A DNA stretch of 64,000 bases from Devosia oryzisoli (GTDB lineage: Bacteria; Pseudomonadota; Alphaproteobacteria; Rhizobiales; Devosiaceae): the NCBI RefSeq assembly GCF_014837245.1, contig NZ_JACYFU010000001.1, positions 1,280,285 to 1,344,284 of the forward strand, given 5' to 3'. A model generated the notes under the pieces. That model was not told where the DNA came from, ran no database searches, and saw only the letters and a program-made list of their open reading frames with translations. A program made the position numbers and the translations under genes. Below, in pieces: positions 44,326 through 53,437 of this stretch; the stretch's first letter is position 1, and each line of letters opens with the position of its first letter.

Positions 44326-46161
44326 ATGCAACAGGCGTCCGATGCTGCCTTGGTAGCCGCGCGCGAGCGTTTCTTTTCTGGGCACGATCTACCTGAGGGC
44401 CTGGTGCCTGCGCCCATATTGCGGTCCTGGCAGCGCTGCGCACAACAGGGCCTCGATGCCTCGGCGGTCATTCATGCCGAACCGGTCACCGCACCCGAGC
44501 TTCGCGCCTTGCATGAGCAGAACGAGACCTTACGCCTCCTCTCGCGCTCTGAACTGGTGTCGCTGCGCACCGAAGCGCGGCTTACCGACAGTGTCGTCAT
44601 CCTCACCGATGCCAAGGGCCTCGTGCTCGATACCACGGGAAGCCCCGAATTCGCCGGCCGCGCCGCCGAAGTGGCGCTCCGCCCCGGCGTCACCTGGTCC
44701 GAAACTGCCACTGGCACCAATGCCATCGGCACGGCTCTCGCCGAACGTCGCGCCATCGAGGTGCATGGGGGAGAACACTTCTTCGAACCACATGGTATCC
44801 TGCATTGCGCCGCATCGCCCATTTTCGACCCTTTCGGGAAGCTCGCTGGCGTGCTCGATCTCTCCGGCCATGCCTCGGCTGAGCACACCCATGCCATGGG
44901 CCTGGTGCGCCTCGCCGTCGAGCAGATCGAACATCGCTTCTTCGCCCGCGGCTTCGATGACATGACCGTGGTGCGCTTCCACCGTACCGCTGATCTCCTG
45001 GGCACCGCCCGCGAAGGCATTCTGGTCTTTGATGGCGGGCGTTTGATCGCCGGCAATCGTCGCGCGCTCCATCTCGTCGGGCTCGACCGCAAGGCGCTGC
45101 GCCAGTCCACCGCCGAGGAAATCTTTGAAACCGCGGCGCTCGCCACACAGCGCGGCGAACTGCGCGCCCGCAATGGCGAGCGCTTCTTTGCCGCCGTGTC
45201 CGAGCCGCGCAAGTCGCCGCTGCGCGTCACCGGCACCCTGCCGCGCGTCGCCAAGTCGGGCGAGCCAGCGCCTTTTCTCACTCCCGAAACCCGCGCCGAT
45301 CTCGCCAAGGCCATCCGCCTGGTCAATGCCGAAATTCCCCTGCTCATCGCTGGGGAAACCGGTGCCGGCAAGGAAGTCTTCGCCCGCTACCTGCATGGCC
45401 TCACCCAGCGCGCCGGCAAGCCCTTTGTCGCCATCAACTGTGCTGCACTGCCCGAGAGCCTGATCGAATCCGAACTCTTCGGCTACCAGCCCGGCGCCTT
45501 CACCGGCGCCCGCAAGCAGGGCGCCATTGGCCTGGTGCAACAAGCCGAGGGCGGCATTCTCTTCCTCGATGAAATCGGCGACATGCCGCTCTTGCTGCAG
45601 TCGCGCCTCCTGCGCGTCTTGCAGGACAAGGAAGTCGTGCCACTGGGCGGCGGCACCGCGCAGAAGGCTGATTTCGTGCCCGTTTGCGCCACCAATCGCG
45701 ATCTCAAGGCCATGGTCGAGGCAGGCACCTTCCGCGCCGATCTCTACTACCGCATCGCCCAGTTCACCATTCGCCTGCCGGCCCTGTGTGATTTCCCCGA
45801 TCGCGCCACTGTCGTCTCGAGCCTCTGGTCCCAGCTCGCGACGGGCCATCCGCCGCTGCCCGCCCCGGTGCTTGCCCGCCTCGCCGCCCAGCCATGGCCA
45901 GGCAATTTCCGCGAACTGACCGGGACGCTGCGCGCCCTATCAGCGCTGTGTGAACCAGAACAGCCCATCACTTTGGCCGATCTATCCCAGTTCACCGAAC
46001 AGGTCACCGCGGCACCTCTGCTGTTCCAGAACGATTTGGGCAGTCTCACCGAAGCCGCAATGCGTCGCGCGGTGGACCAGAACAACGGCAATCTTTCCGC
46101 CGCTGCGCGCGCTCTCGGCATCGACCGCTCGACCCTCTACCGACGGCTGGTCTGGAAATAG
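44326..46161 (+). CDS. Sigma-54-dependent activator, AcoR-like
   Basis: 611-residue enhancer-binding protein. N-terminal GAF-type sensor (about residues 60-190), middle PAS-like segment, AAA+ domain with Walker A GETGAGKE (about 343) and the sigma-54 contact loop GAFTGA (about 389), and a C-terminal Fis-type helix-turn-helix (GNLSAAARALGIDRSTLYRRL). ATG at 44326 follows GGGAGAGAG; the frame is open upstream but crosses the regulatory sites. It should activate the divergent aldehyde dehydrogenase promoter. The classical effectors of this group are acetoin, ethanol or acetaldehyde. Confidence 0.93.
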   Translation: MQQASDAALVAARERFFSGHDLPEGLVPAPILRSWQRCAQQGLDASAVIHAEPVTAPELRALHEQNETLRLLSRSELVSLRTEARLTDSVVILTDAKGLVLDTTGSPEFAGRAAEVALRPGVTWSETATGTNAIGTALAERRAIEVHGGEHFFEPHGILHCAASPIFDPFGKLAGVLDLSGHASAEHTHAMGLVRLAVEQIEHRFFARGFDDMTVVRFHRTADLLGTAREGILVFDGGRLIAGNRRALHLVGLDRKALRQSTAEEIFETAALATQRGELRARNGERFFAAVSEPRKSPLRVTGTLPRVAKSGEPAPFLTPETRADLAKAIRLVNAEIPLLIAGETGAGKEVFARYLHGLTQRAGKPFVAINCAALPESLIESELFGYQPGAFTGARKQGAIGLVQQAEGGILFLDEIGDMPLLLQSRLLRVLQDKEVVPLGGGTAQKADFVPVCATNRDLKAMVEAGTFRADLYYRIAQFTIRLPALCDFPDRATVVSSLWSQLATGHPPLPAPVLARLAAQPWPGNFRELTGTLRALSALCEPEQPITLADLSQFTEQVTAAPLLFQNDLGSLTEAAMRRAVDQNNGNLSAAARALGIDRSTLYRRLVWK

Positions 46162-46360
46162 TTGGAAGAGGCTGATTGAACAGCTGCGTTGGCTCGTGGC
46201 TTTGCCAGTATGGGCGCCGCAGTAGACCCGTAGTGGCTTTCATTTGACACTCATGAGTGACAACGCGAGGGCCAGCGAATGGCAGTTAATCCACTAGGTC
46301 GGCCCGAAAGCCGACAGGCTACAAACGGCCCCCAAGTTGACGTTCGCGCAGCACCAGGCG

Positions 46361-46675
46361 TTAACCGGGATTGGCGAGCAGATATTCCGTAATTTGGTTG
46401 AGCGTCGCCAGCTCAGCCTGCGCGCTGGCCCATTCAGCTAAGCTCGCAAGTGTAGCTTGACGAACATTATATCTAATGTGCTTTCCGTCTCTGGTAGGTT
46501 GGAGGACACCAGCGTCAACCAGCAACTTGATGTGGTGCGAGGTCGTGGATGCAGCTTTGCCGGACCTCAAGTCGGATAAGGACAATCCAGATGCCTCAAC
46601 GACCTTTCGAAGAATTTCGAACCGTGCCGGATCACCAAGTGCCAACAGGACCTTCAACGCTTCGTCATCAGTCAA
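46361..46675 (-). CDS. ArsR-family winged-helix regulator
   Basis: 104 residues with a winged helix-turn-helix (LLALGDPARFEILRKVVEASGLSLSDL..., TTSHHIKLLVDAGVLQPTRDGKHIRYNV). No obvious metal-binding Cys pair (no ELCVCDL motif), so it may be a non-metal member that senses redox or small molecules. It is not preceded or followed closely by a target gene: the 828 bp beyond its start hold nothing recognisable. It might be left over from an earlier insertion. Confidence 0.85.
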   Translation of the reverse strand: MTDDEALKVLLALGDPARFEILRKVVEASGLSLSDLRSGKAASTTSHHIKLLVDAGVLQPTRDGKHIRYNVRQATLASLAEWASAQAELATLNQITEYLLANPG

Positions 46676-47503
46676 TTCGAATTCCTTCGAAGCGTTAAGC
46701 GCGTAAACTAATTTGACGTTGGCCGATCTTGACCAACTGACGCGACCACTAAGTGAGTTTGGCCACTCCGAGTTTACGCTTCCTACCTACCATCTCCGCA
46801 AGGGTTTGCGCCACATTTTCGAACCACTGCGGCGTTTTGGAAGCTAGCATCGCGGCATTGACAGCGCACGCCCCGTTGACCAAACCACTTAGTCCCCGCT
46901 CCCTGCTTGTCAGTTGGGCTCTGACCCTTGGACAGTTCTTCGACAACGGCCGCTTCAACTATATCGGGATCGTCCATCCGCCCCCCGCCACTGCTTAGAA
47001 AAGGACCACCGGCACAATGGCGTGAAAGAAGCAATTTGAGATGGCCGCAGGTTCATGCAGTTAACCATGGCTCGAAATCGCGCGTGACATTCCCGAAACC
47101 AATGTCAGGGTAAGTGCCGAGTCCACTTGGGCTCATGGCACCGATAGGGCGGCCGCCAGAGTTGTTTGCACCAACTCCGACGGCCTGACCAAGTGACCAT
47201 CAACCTGCCTCAACAGGAGAAGCCACATGGCTGACCGTATCTACGGCTGCGACAAGATTCGCAGCAACCCTTCTCTTCCCGATCATTGCGACCTCTGGTC
47301 GACTGGGTGGCTGGGCGCTTGTGCGATGCACAGCGTTTGGCCGGTATCGGCGCGCACTTAGCCGCACCATTCCACTGCGCAGCGATGCTGTTTGATCTCC
47401 GGCCGATCGCCTGAGGCAGTGCTGCTGCGCATCCAGGTTCCCACGATCCATGCTTCTGCGTCTTTGGACGCCACGGCCTGGCGCGTCCTGATGATGGTCA
47501 AAC
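46676..47503. other. Region without a confident gene, upstream of the AAA ATPase
   Basis: 828 bp. A possible 69-residue minus-strand frame at 46749-46958 is unrecognised. A short plus-strand frame at 47227-47361 (44 residues, beginning MADRIYGCDKIRSNPSLPDH) has AGGAG 9 bases upstream of its ATG and may be a real small gene of the island operon. Nothing else is supported. Confidence 0.5.
47227..47361 (+). CDS. Possible small ORF upstream of the AAA ATPase
   Basis: 44 codons with AGGAG upstream (CAACAGGAGAAGCCACATG). The peptide has three Cys and two Trp and no recognised family. It lies 142 bp before the AAA ATPase on the same strand. Coding status is uncertain. Confidence 0.3.
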   Translation: MADRIYGCDKIRSNPSLPDHCDLWSTGWLGACAMHSVWPVSART

Positions 47504-48742
47504 ATGACAAAAATTGCAAAAAACGAAAAAATGCCGCGCTCTAGCTCTAAGAGCGACCGTGAGGACGCAGCTGGTGGCGGTACCGCCGACGCAGCGAAGC
47601 CCCGCTCGATGTTCAAGCCGCGTCCGCACGGCGACGATCACACCGACCCTCTCGACATCGGCCAAGACCTCGAGGATTTTGGGCAGGAGGTCCTGCACCC
47701 CTCTTCCATATCAGACCATGGTGATGACGAGGTGATCAACCCTTGGGTTTGGCATCACCCCGATGGCCTAAGCATCGAAGACGTGGACCGGCAGGATCGC
47801 GCTATTGATGCTGTCGAAATGGGCAAGCCTAGGACAGTGACTCTATCTATCGGGCCAGTGACCTATCTGCGGCTCACCGAGCCGATGACCAAGGACGATA
47901 TCCGCAATAGCAGTGGTCGCGATGCCGAGCATCCGCAGAGGGCTCAGCTCAAGCTTGAGGCCGAAACGCCGGTGAAGCTGATGGGACCGGCAACCGAGCA
48001 CGCCATCGATGAAGTTATCAGTGCGCTCTTTGCCCGTGCACCAGCCTTTGCTCCAGCTCTGCAGGCTCTGCGCGACAGCGCGCACCTGGCGTTGGCGCAT
48101 GGCGCCAACTACTTCCACTTCCGGCCTTTGCTGGTCGTCTCGCCTCCAGGGCTAGGCAAGACATCCCTTGTCCGGTCGTTGGCTAAAGCTACTGGGCTGC
48201 CGCTGATCTATCTCGATGGCTCCACCATGATGACCACGGTGGATCTCACGGGCGGTGACTCCGTCTTCAGGTCGTCCCGGCCCAGTGCGATCTTTCAGGG
48301 GCTAAATCAGCACGGGGTCGGCAATCCCATCGCGGCGTTCGACGAGGTCGACAAGCTTGCCGACATGAGCCGCGGCGCACGGGAAAACCCGACCGAGTCC
48401 CTGCTGCCGTTTCTCGAGTCTTCGACGGCGGGACGAGTACGGGAGCACTTCCTGCAGATCGATCTCGACCTGCGCTTCCTCAACTGGATCCTGCTGGCCA
48501 ATGACATCGACAAAGTGCCCAGGACTGTTCGGGACCGCTGCAGGGTCGTCCAGATCCCAGCTTTGACGCCCAAGGACCTGGCCGCAGTGGCTGAAGCCGA
48601 GGTCCGCAAGCGTCATCTTGAGCCCGAGCTCATCGCTGCACTGACCCGCGCATGCGCAAAGGGCCAGATCAAGAGCCTGCGCAAGCTCCACAAGGCGCTC
48701 GACGCCGCAGAGGCAACTCTGCGCCGCCCGCGTCTCCACTAA
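47504..48742 (+). CDS. AAA-family ATPase (Lon/MoxR-like core)
   Basis: 412 residues. An acidic, low-complexity N-terminus of about 110 residues, then an AAA core: Walker A VSPPGLGKTSL (about residue 216), IYLDGSTMMT, Walker B-like AAFDEVDKLAD (about 275), sensor 1 LLANDIDKVP and an arginine-finger region VRDRCRVV. The arrangement resembles the ATPase part of Lon, but there is no protease domain. It probably acts as a chaperone or remodelling ATPase of the mobile island. It is followed after 45 bp by the CoiA-like nuclease on the same strand, suggesting a shared function in DNA processing. Confidence 0.82.
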   Translation: MTKIAKNEKMPRSSSKSDREDAAGGGTADAAKPRSMFKPRPHGDDHTDPLDIGQDLEDFGQEVLHPSSISDHGDDEVINPWVWHHPDGLSIEDVDRQDRAIDAVEMGKPRTVTLSIGPVTYLRLTEPMTKDDIRNSSGRDAEHPQRAQLKLEAETPVKLMGPATEHAIDEVISALFARAPAFAPALQALRDSAHLALAHGANYFHFRPLLVVSPPGLGKTSLVRSLAKATGLPLIYLDGSTMMTTVDLTGGDSVFRSSRPSAIFQGLNQHGVGNPIAAFDEVDKLADMSRGARENPTESLLPFLESSTAGRVREHFLQIDLDLRFLNWILLANDIDKVPRTVRDRCRVVQIPALTPKDLAAVAEAEVRKRHLEPELIAALTRACAKGQIKSLRKLHKALDAAEATLRRPRLH

Positions 48743-48787
48743 CCGCCATTTTTCCCAAAAATCAAAAAAATCGAAGGACTTTCATCC

Positions 48788-50251
48788 ATGACTACCCAAC
48801 AGACGACCACCACGCTTCCCGCGATTGTCCAAAACGGCAGTGCCGTTGTACAGGGCATTGACTCCCCTACTGCCATCGCAGGCAATCGCAAGACCCGTCG
48901 TGCCATCAAGAAGGTCATTGACCTTCGCGGCGCCGAGCCGGTGATCATGCCCGTCGAGGCCGTGCTGGATGGCCTCACCGCAGTTGACCTCACCACCGCG
49001 CGGCGGGCCATTGCGTATGGGCGCGGCGAGGGCAACATCCTGTTCCGTTGTGAGAACTGCAACAGCCCTGTCTATCTTGCCGTCAGCCATACGGCCTCGA
49101 CCGGCGATGGTCGTGGTGCTTACTTCAAGCACTATGGGGGCACGCCTGCGGAGTGCTGCTGGCGCACGCCTGACGTCATGCGTGACACGGGCGCCGGCCA
49201 GTTTGGTGGCAACCAGGAAGGTGAAGCGCATCGCCGCCTCAAGACTTGCCTTGCCGATAGCATCCGCTGCGATACAGACTTCTCCGAACCGGTCGTTGAC
49301 AAGCACTTCATCCGGATCGGTGACGGGCACCGCAGGCCGGACATCTTCACCATCTATAAGGGTCAGCCGATCGCCTTGGAGCTGCAGCTCGCTCGTCTGA
49401 CGTTGACGACCATCACCGAGCGCAACGCTGCATACCGGACGGCCGGGATCACCCTGGTATGGGTGACCAGCGCCCATGAGCTGGCTTCGCTGAACAACCA
49501 GAGTTTTCGCGACCTTTATCTTGCGGCTGGTGGAAGGATTCTTGCTGTCGATGCGGCTAGTTACGAGCGCTCGGAGGAAACCAGCGTCCTCCATCTGCGG
49601 GAGCTCTCGCTGGAACCCTGCATCCAGCATCCGTTCGCGATCTACAATCGCTGGCGCAGCCGCATGGTTGAACCTGACGTCATCCTGATGCCGGAAGGAC
49701 AGCGTCATGCCGAGGGGCAGCGGGCCTATGCGGCAGCACTGGCTGAAAAGCTTCAGGCCAAGGCGCCCGGGCTAACGGAAACGATCGCCAGCACCGTTGC
49801 CTCGGGGGCTGATCTCAACCTCGTGGCAGCGGAATGGAGCGCCCTTGCCAAGCTGGTCGGTGCGCGCGATCTGCGGCAGTCCCTCCAGGACGAGCTGCCG
49901 CTGGTGCTGCGCTGGCTGCAGGCGGTCGAACGGCTGAACAATGCCACCGGGGGGGAGAAGGCAGTTGCCGGCAAGGTCGTTGCCGCCTGTGCTGCGGCGA
50001 TCTTCGCCGCCCGCCCCGGCAAGCACTGGATCCCGCTCATCGAACATGCCGCCAATGCTGTGCCGGTAGTTGCTGCAGTGCTCGCTCCCGAGCTGCGCAC
50101 CAAGATGACGAGGCTCAAGGCCTCGCCCGGCAAGCTGCATCCGTTCCATGCGTACCACCGGCACATGATCTCGGCCCTGCATCCTTGGCTTTCCTTCTGG
50201 CTTCTGGCCAAAGCCCCCAATGGCTTGGCACCGCATCAGCGCCTGCTCTAA
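48788..50251 (+). CDS. CoiA-like nuclease-domain protein
   Basis: 487 residues. N-terminal part with a Cys pair (FRCENCNSPVYL) and a later Cys-Cys (ECCWR), probably a zinc site. Then a restriction-endonuclease-like core: HRRLK, RRPDIFTIYKGQPIALELQL (Asp, then Glu-x-Gln; about residues 178-197) and TERNAAYRTAGITLVWV, the arrangement of competence CoiA-type nucleases. A helical C-terminal half of about 230 residues is unrecognised. Such proteins occur in conjugative/integrative elements and may process incoming or transferred DNA. The gene ends 19 bp before the second hairpin-rich repeat, as the first repeat follows an integrase gene. Confidence 0.7.
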   Translation: MTTQQTTTTLPAIVQNGSAVVQGIDSPTAIAGNRKTRRAIKKVIDLRGAEPVIMPVEAVLDGLTAVDLTTARRAIAYGRGEGNILFRCENCNSPVYLAVSHTASTGDGRGAYFKHYGGTPAECCWRTPDVMRDTGAGQFGGNQEGEAHRRLKTCLADSIRCDTDFSEPVVDKHFIRIGDGHRRPDIFTIYKGQPIALELQLARLTLTTITERNAAYRTAGITLVWVTSAHELASLNNQSFRDLYLAAGGRILAVDAASYERSEETSVLHLRELSLEPCIQHPFAIYNRWRSRMVEPDVILMPEGQRHAEGQRAYAAALAEKLQAKAPGLTETIASTVASGADLNLVAAEWSALAKLVGARDLRQSLQDELPLVLRWLQAVERLNNATGGEKAVAGKVVAACAAAIFAARPGKHWIPLIEHAANAVPVVAAVLAPELRTKMTRLKASPGKLHPFHAYHRHMISALHPWLSFWLLAKAPNGLAPHQRLL

Positions 50252-50270
50252 GTTTTCACTCCAACCTTCC

Positions 50271-50622
50271 CACAGCAAGTGTTCTGCTTCTGGCTCATCC
50301 GAGAGCCAGAAGCAGATCGTGATGTTTACTCCGCTCAACCGAAGGGGTTTCGGGGTAAACGCCCCGAAGCGGCCGGCAAGCCGGCCTTGTCCGCGACGGA
50401 AGGGATCGGAGATCCCTTCAGAGATGCCGTTCCGGCAGCCACTTGGCAAAAGAAAGAAGACCCAAGCCAGAGGTTGACGCCGGAGTGGTCCGCCCCACAC
50501 TCCCCCACCCCAGCTTCATCGAAGCTGGGGCAAGCGCCGTAGGCGCAAGCGAACAAATCCGGGGTCAAGTCGGCCTCCGGGCCCCATCCTCTAAATGTGC
50601 GCCACAGCGCTAGCGGAGCCAC
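50271..50622 (+). repeat. 352-bp hairpin-rich repeat, copy 2
   Basis: Direct copy of 1948-2299, shifted by exactly 48,323 bp, five substitutions, no indels. The same six inverted repeats are kept base for base. Diverged similarity continues to about 50695. It lies 19 bp downstream of the CoiA-like gene; the defence locus begins 256 bp further on. Confidence 0.95.
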
Positions 50623-50878
50623 CTCCCTTTCTTGTCCAGCATTTGCGGGCCGGACCAAGCCAAGCGGCATTAAGAGGAAGGAAGAGGCAGACGACTTGGC
50701 CAGTACTCACTGTGAGATCGTAAGAAATTATCCAATCTTTATGACATTTGAAGTTGGATTGATGTTTATGGATCGGAGGAGATCCCACGCAGACCGAGGA
50801 CAGACGGGGCCGACCATGTCATTCCAATGGACAAGCTCTCAACTGGCATCTGAGTGAAATTCGTCGAGCACAGGAACA

Positions 50879-52990
50879 ATGGACCAGCTGACCGAATACA
50901 ATGGCGATCTGCTTGCTGAACTGCGCGAAGAAAGCAGGCTATCGAATCTGCCATTGGAAGATGTCGCCTTTGAACGTCTATGCGCGACTCTGGAAACAGA
51001 AGGTGAGCTCGAAACAGCAGATCGATGTGGTTGGAGAGGGAACTCAGCGGGTAAAACCCTTAGGCTGGACGGCCATGGCGGTGACCCAAAGGAAGCCGAA
51101 GGGATCCTGAGCGTTATCGCGTGCGAGTTGTACAACGACCACGAACCTATGACCCTCAATGCCGCGGACGTAAAAAAGATCTTTGGGCATTTGGTAAACT
51201 ACGTCGTTGCATCGAGAAGGCGGGACTTCCGGGATACCCTGAGCCTTGGAACACCAGAGTTCGGTACTGCGACGATGATTTCAGAGGGATGGCCATCGGT
51301 AACGAAGGTCAAGTTGATCCTCATCACGAACGGGATCTACAGTGCCCGAACGGATGCAAAACTCGCCGGAAAGATTGGCGAAATTCCTGTCACCTACAAC
51401 ATTTGGGACTTGGCACGTTTCCATCGAGTAGAGACCACAGGCTCCAAAGAAAAGATCGTCGTAAATTTTGAGCAGGACTTTGGTTCGTGCCTGCCAGCGT
51501 TGGCGGCATCAACAAATGACGCCGAGTTCCCATCATACTTGGCGGTCATCAACGGCAAACAGCTGGCTCAAATCTACGAAATGTGGGGCGCCAGGCTCCT
51601 CGAGTCTAACGTACGGTCCTTTATTCAAGCGAGCAGGCGGTCCGTCAACGCCGGTATTCGGGACACAATCCGCGACGATCCGGGGATGTTCTTCAGTTAC
51701 AACAATGGACTCTCAGCTACCGCCGACAGCTTGGAGACCCGACAAGACGGAGAGCGGCTGGAAATCCTCTCGGCCCGCAACCTTCAGATCGTCAACGGCG
51801 GCCAAACAACTGCATCCCTGCATGCCGCTCTCCGATCAAATCCGGACACCTTGGATCGGGTCAATGTCCAGATCAAGTTGACTGTTGTACGGCCAGAGCG
51901 TTCCGAGGAGGTGGTGCCCAACATATCCAAGTTCGCCAACAGCCAGAACAAGGTCAGTGCAGCGGATTTTTTCTCCAATCATCCCTTTCATCTACGGATA
52001 GAGGGATACTCACGTCGCGTCCTTGCGCCCCCATCTTCGGGAGCCAATCGACAGACCATATGGTTCTATGAGCGAGCTCGAGGCCAGTACTTGGTGGAAC
52101 GTTCAAAGCGCGGTGGATCGGACAGGCGCCGCTTTGATACGGAACAACCAAAATCGCAGCTCTTTCTCAAGACCGATCTTGCAAAAGTCGAGTTCTCTTT
52201 TCGGCAGCGGCCGGACATAGTCAGCAAAGGCGCGCAGAAAAATTTTGCTGCGTTTGCTGCAGAAATTGGCTCTTCCTGGTCAACGACCGAAACGCGCTAT
52301 GACGAGACGTGGTACAAGCGGCTAATAGCAAAGCTGATCATATTTCGGAGCTTGGAGAAGGCCGTCCCTAGGCAGGACTGGTATCCTGGCGGCTATAGAG
52401 CGAACATAGTGGCATATGGAATCTCCAAGTTGGTCCATGACGCTGAAAAGATGGATAAAGTTCTCAACCTTGACACGGTTTGGTCAAATCAGAATGTGCC
52501 AGAAGGCATGCTTCAATGCCTTCTGATTGCCTGTGAGAGAGCGACTAAGGTCATTGTCACGCCCGAGAGCGGAATCCGGAACATCACGGAGTGGGCGAAG
52601 AAGCAGGCCTGCTGGGGCAGCCTGATGCGGTCCGAGGTCACTTATGGGACCGCTTTGATCGATCAGTTGATCGATCTGGAGGAAGCAAGGGCTGCACAAC
52701 GCGAGGGAAAGCGCGAAGAGTCCATGATTTCAGGGATCGAAGCGCAAACAAAGGTCATTGAGCTGGGCGCCGATTTCTGGGGACGCCTCCGTCTTTGGAC
52801 AGCACCCAATCGCACCTTCTCGATGAAGGATGATGGAATCCTAAAGGCGTGCAGTCAACTCGGTCGTCGGCTCCCTTCAGAACGTCAATGTGTTCTCGCC
52901 ATAACAATTCTCGATCGTGCGCGGGCCGAGGGGTATGTTGATGACCACGAGACACCACGGATTCGTATCTCGGGGTCAAGAAGCCACTGA
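50879..52990 (+). CDS. AIPR-family protein (abortive-infection-type)
   Basis: 703 residues of the AIPR family (PF10592-type), associated with phage resistance and restriction-modification loci. Hallmarks: FFSYNNGLSATADSLE and LQIVNGGQTTASLHAAL (about residues 275-320), then ISKFANSQNKVSAADFFSNHPFH and IWFYERARGQYLVERSK (about 350-420). The N-terminal part resembles a PD-(D/E)XK-type fold in this family but I cannot point to its residues. It converges on the leftward restriction-type operon, with only 9 bp between the stop codons. It is likely part of the same defence locus, either as an added effector or as a separate unit. GC content is lower than in the cargo genes. Confidence 0.85.
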   Translation: MDQLTEYNGDLLAELREESRLSNLPLEDVAFERLCATLETEGELETADRCGWRGNSAGKTLRLDGHGGDPKEAEGILSVIACELYNDHEPMTLNAADVKKIFGHLVNYVVASRRRDFRDTLSLGTPEFGTATMISEGWPSVTKVKLILITNGIYSARTDAKLAGKIGEIPVTYNIWDLARFHRVETTGSKEKIVVNFEQDFGSCLPALAASTNDAEFPSYLAVINGKQLAQIYEMWGARLLESNVRSFIQASRRSVNAGIRDTIRDDPGMFFSYNNGLSATADSLETRQDGERLEILSARNLQIVNGGQTTASLHAALRSNPDTLDRVNVQIKLTVVRPERSEEVVPNISKFANSQNKVSAADFFSNHPFHLRIEGYSRRVLAPPSSGANRQTIWFYERARGQYLVERSKRGGSDRRRFDTEQPKSQLFLKTDLAKVEFSFRQRPDIVSKGAQKNFAAFAAEIGSSWSTTETRYDETWYKRLIAKLIIFRSLEKAVPRQDWYPGGYRANIVAYGISKLVHDAEKMDKVLNLDTVWSNQNVPEGMLQCLLIACERATKVIVTPESGIRNITEWAKKQACWGSLMRSEVTYGTALIDQLIDLEEARAAQREGKREESMISGIEAQTKVIELGADFWGRLRLWTAPNRTFSMKDDGILKACSQLGRRLPSERQCVLAITILDRARAEGYVDDHETPRIRISGSRSH

Positions 52991-52999
52991 TCGTGGAGA

Positions 53000-53437
53000 T
53001 TAGTGCATCCTTGCCCAACCTGAGGTCAGTTTGATGCGTACTGGACCCTCCGTATCGACGGAGATCGCGTTTTCAAGGTGATCGTTGATTACCCGAATTT
53101 GGTACGTAGACGATCCTTCTTCTCGGGAGATTTCAAACAGTTCGCCTTCCTTAGCGCCGGCATCGCGAAGGAATCCTGTCAGATGAGTAATGCGGTACTC
53201 ATTCCGCGTACCGCCGGGAGTGTGATGACGGTTGTTGTAGTAGACAAATCGTAACCTCAATTCCGTACCATCAGGGGCTACGCAATCTATCCAGGCCGAA
53301 GGATTCAGCTGCTTAGGATCCAGTTGCGGAAGAAACGCCAGAAGCTCGCCATCTGACTTGGGAACCAGAATGCCTGCCATATGGGCTCCGGTACTACCCA
53401 CATCGTTGGCGCTCAAGGATTTGATAAATCTCTTCAC
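53000..53437 (-). CDS. Stand-alone EcoRII-N/B3-like DNA-binding domain
   Basis: 145 residues. The segment SANDVGSTGAHMAGILVPK, then LNPSAWIDC, ELRLRFVYYNNRHHTPGGTRNEYRITHLTGFLR and a later strand pair matches the N-terminal (B3-like, effector-site-binding) domain of EcoRII-type restriction enzymes. The catalytic REase domain of EcoRII is absent: the protein ends directly after the binding fold. It overlaps the SNF2 helicase gene by 4 bases and is last in the operon. Inferred role: sequence-specific target recognition for a complex whose motor (helicase) and nuclease (HNH) are separate proteins. I recognised this by motif; a fold prediction would settle it. Confidence 0.78.
   Translation of the reverse strand: MKRFIKSLSANDVGSTGAHMAGILVPKSDGELLAFLPQLDPKQLNPSAWIDCVAPDGTELRLRFVYYNNRHHTPGGTRNEYRITHLTGFLRDAGAKEGELFEISREEGSSTYQIRVINDHLENAISVDTEGPVRIKLTSGWARMH

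Noticed and set aside
46749..46958. 69-codon minus-strand frame
   Set aside because: No family match by eye, no good ribosome-binding site, and it lies in degenerate sequence. Not listed as a gene.
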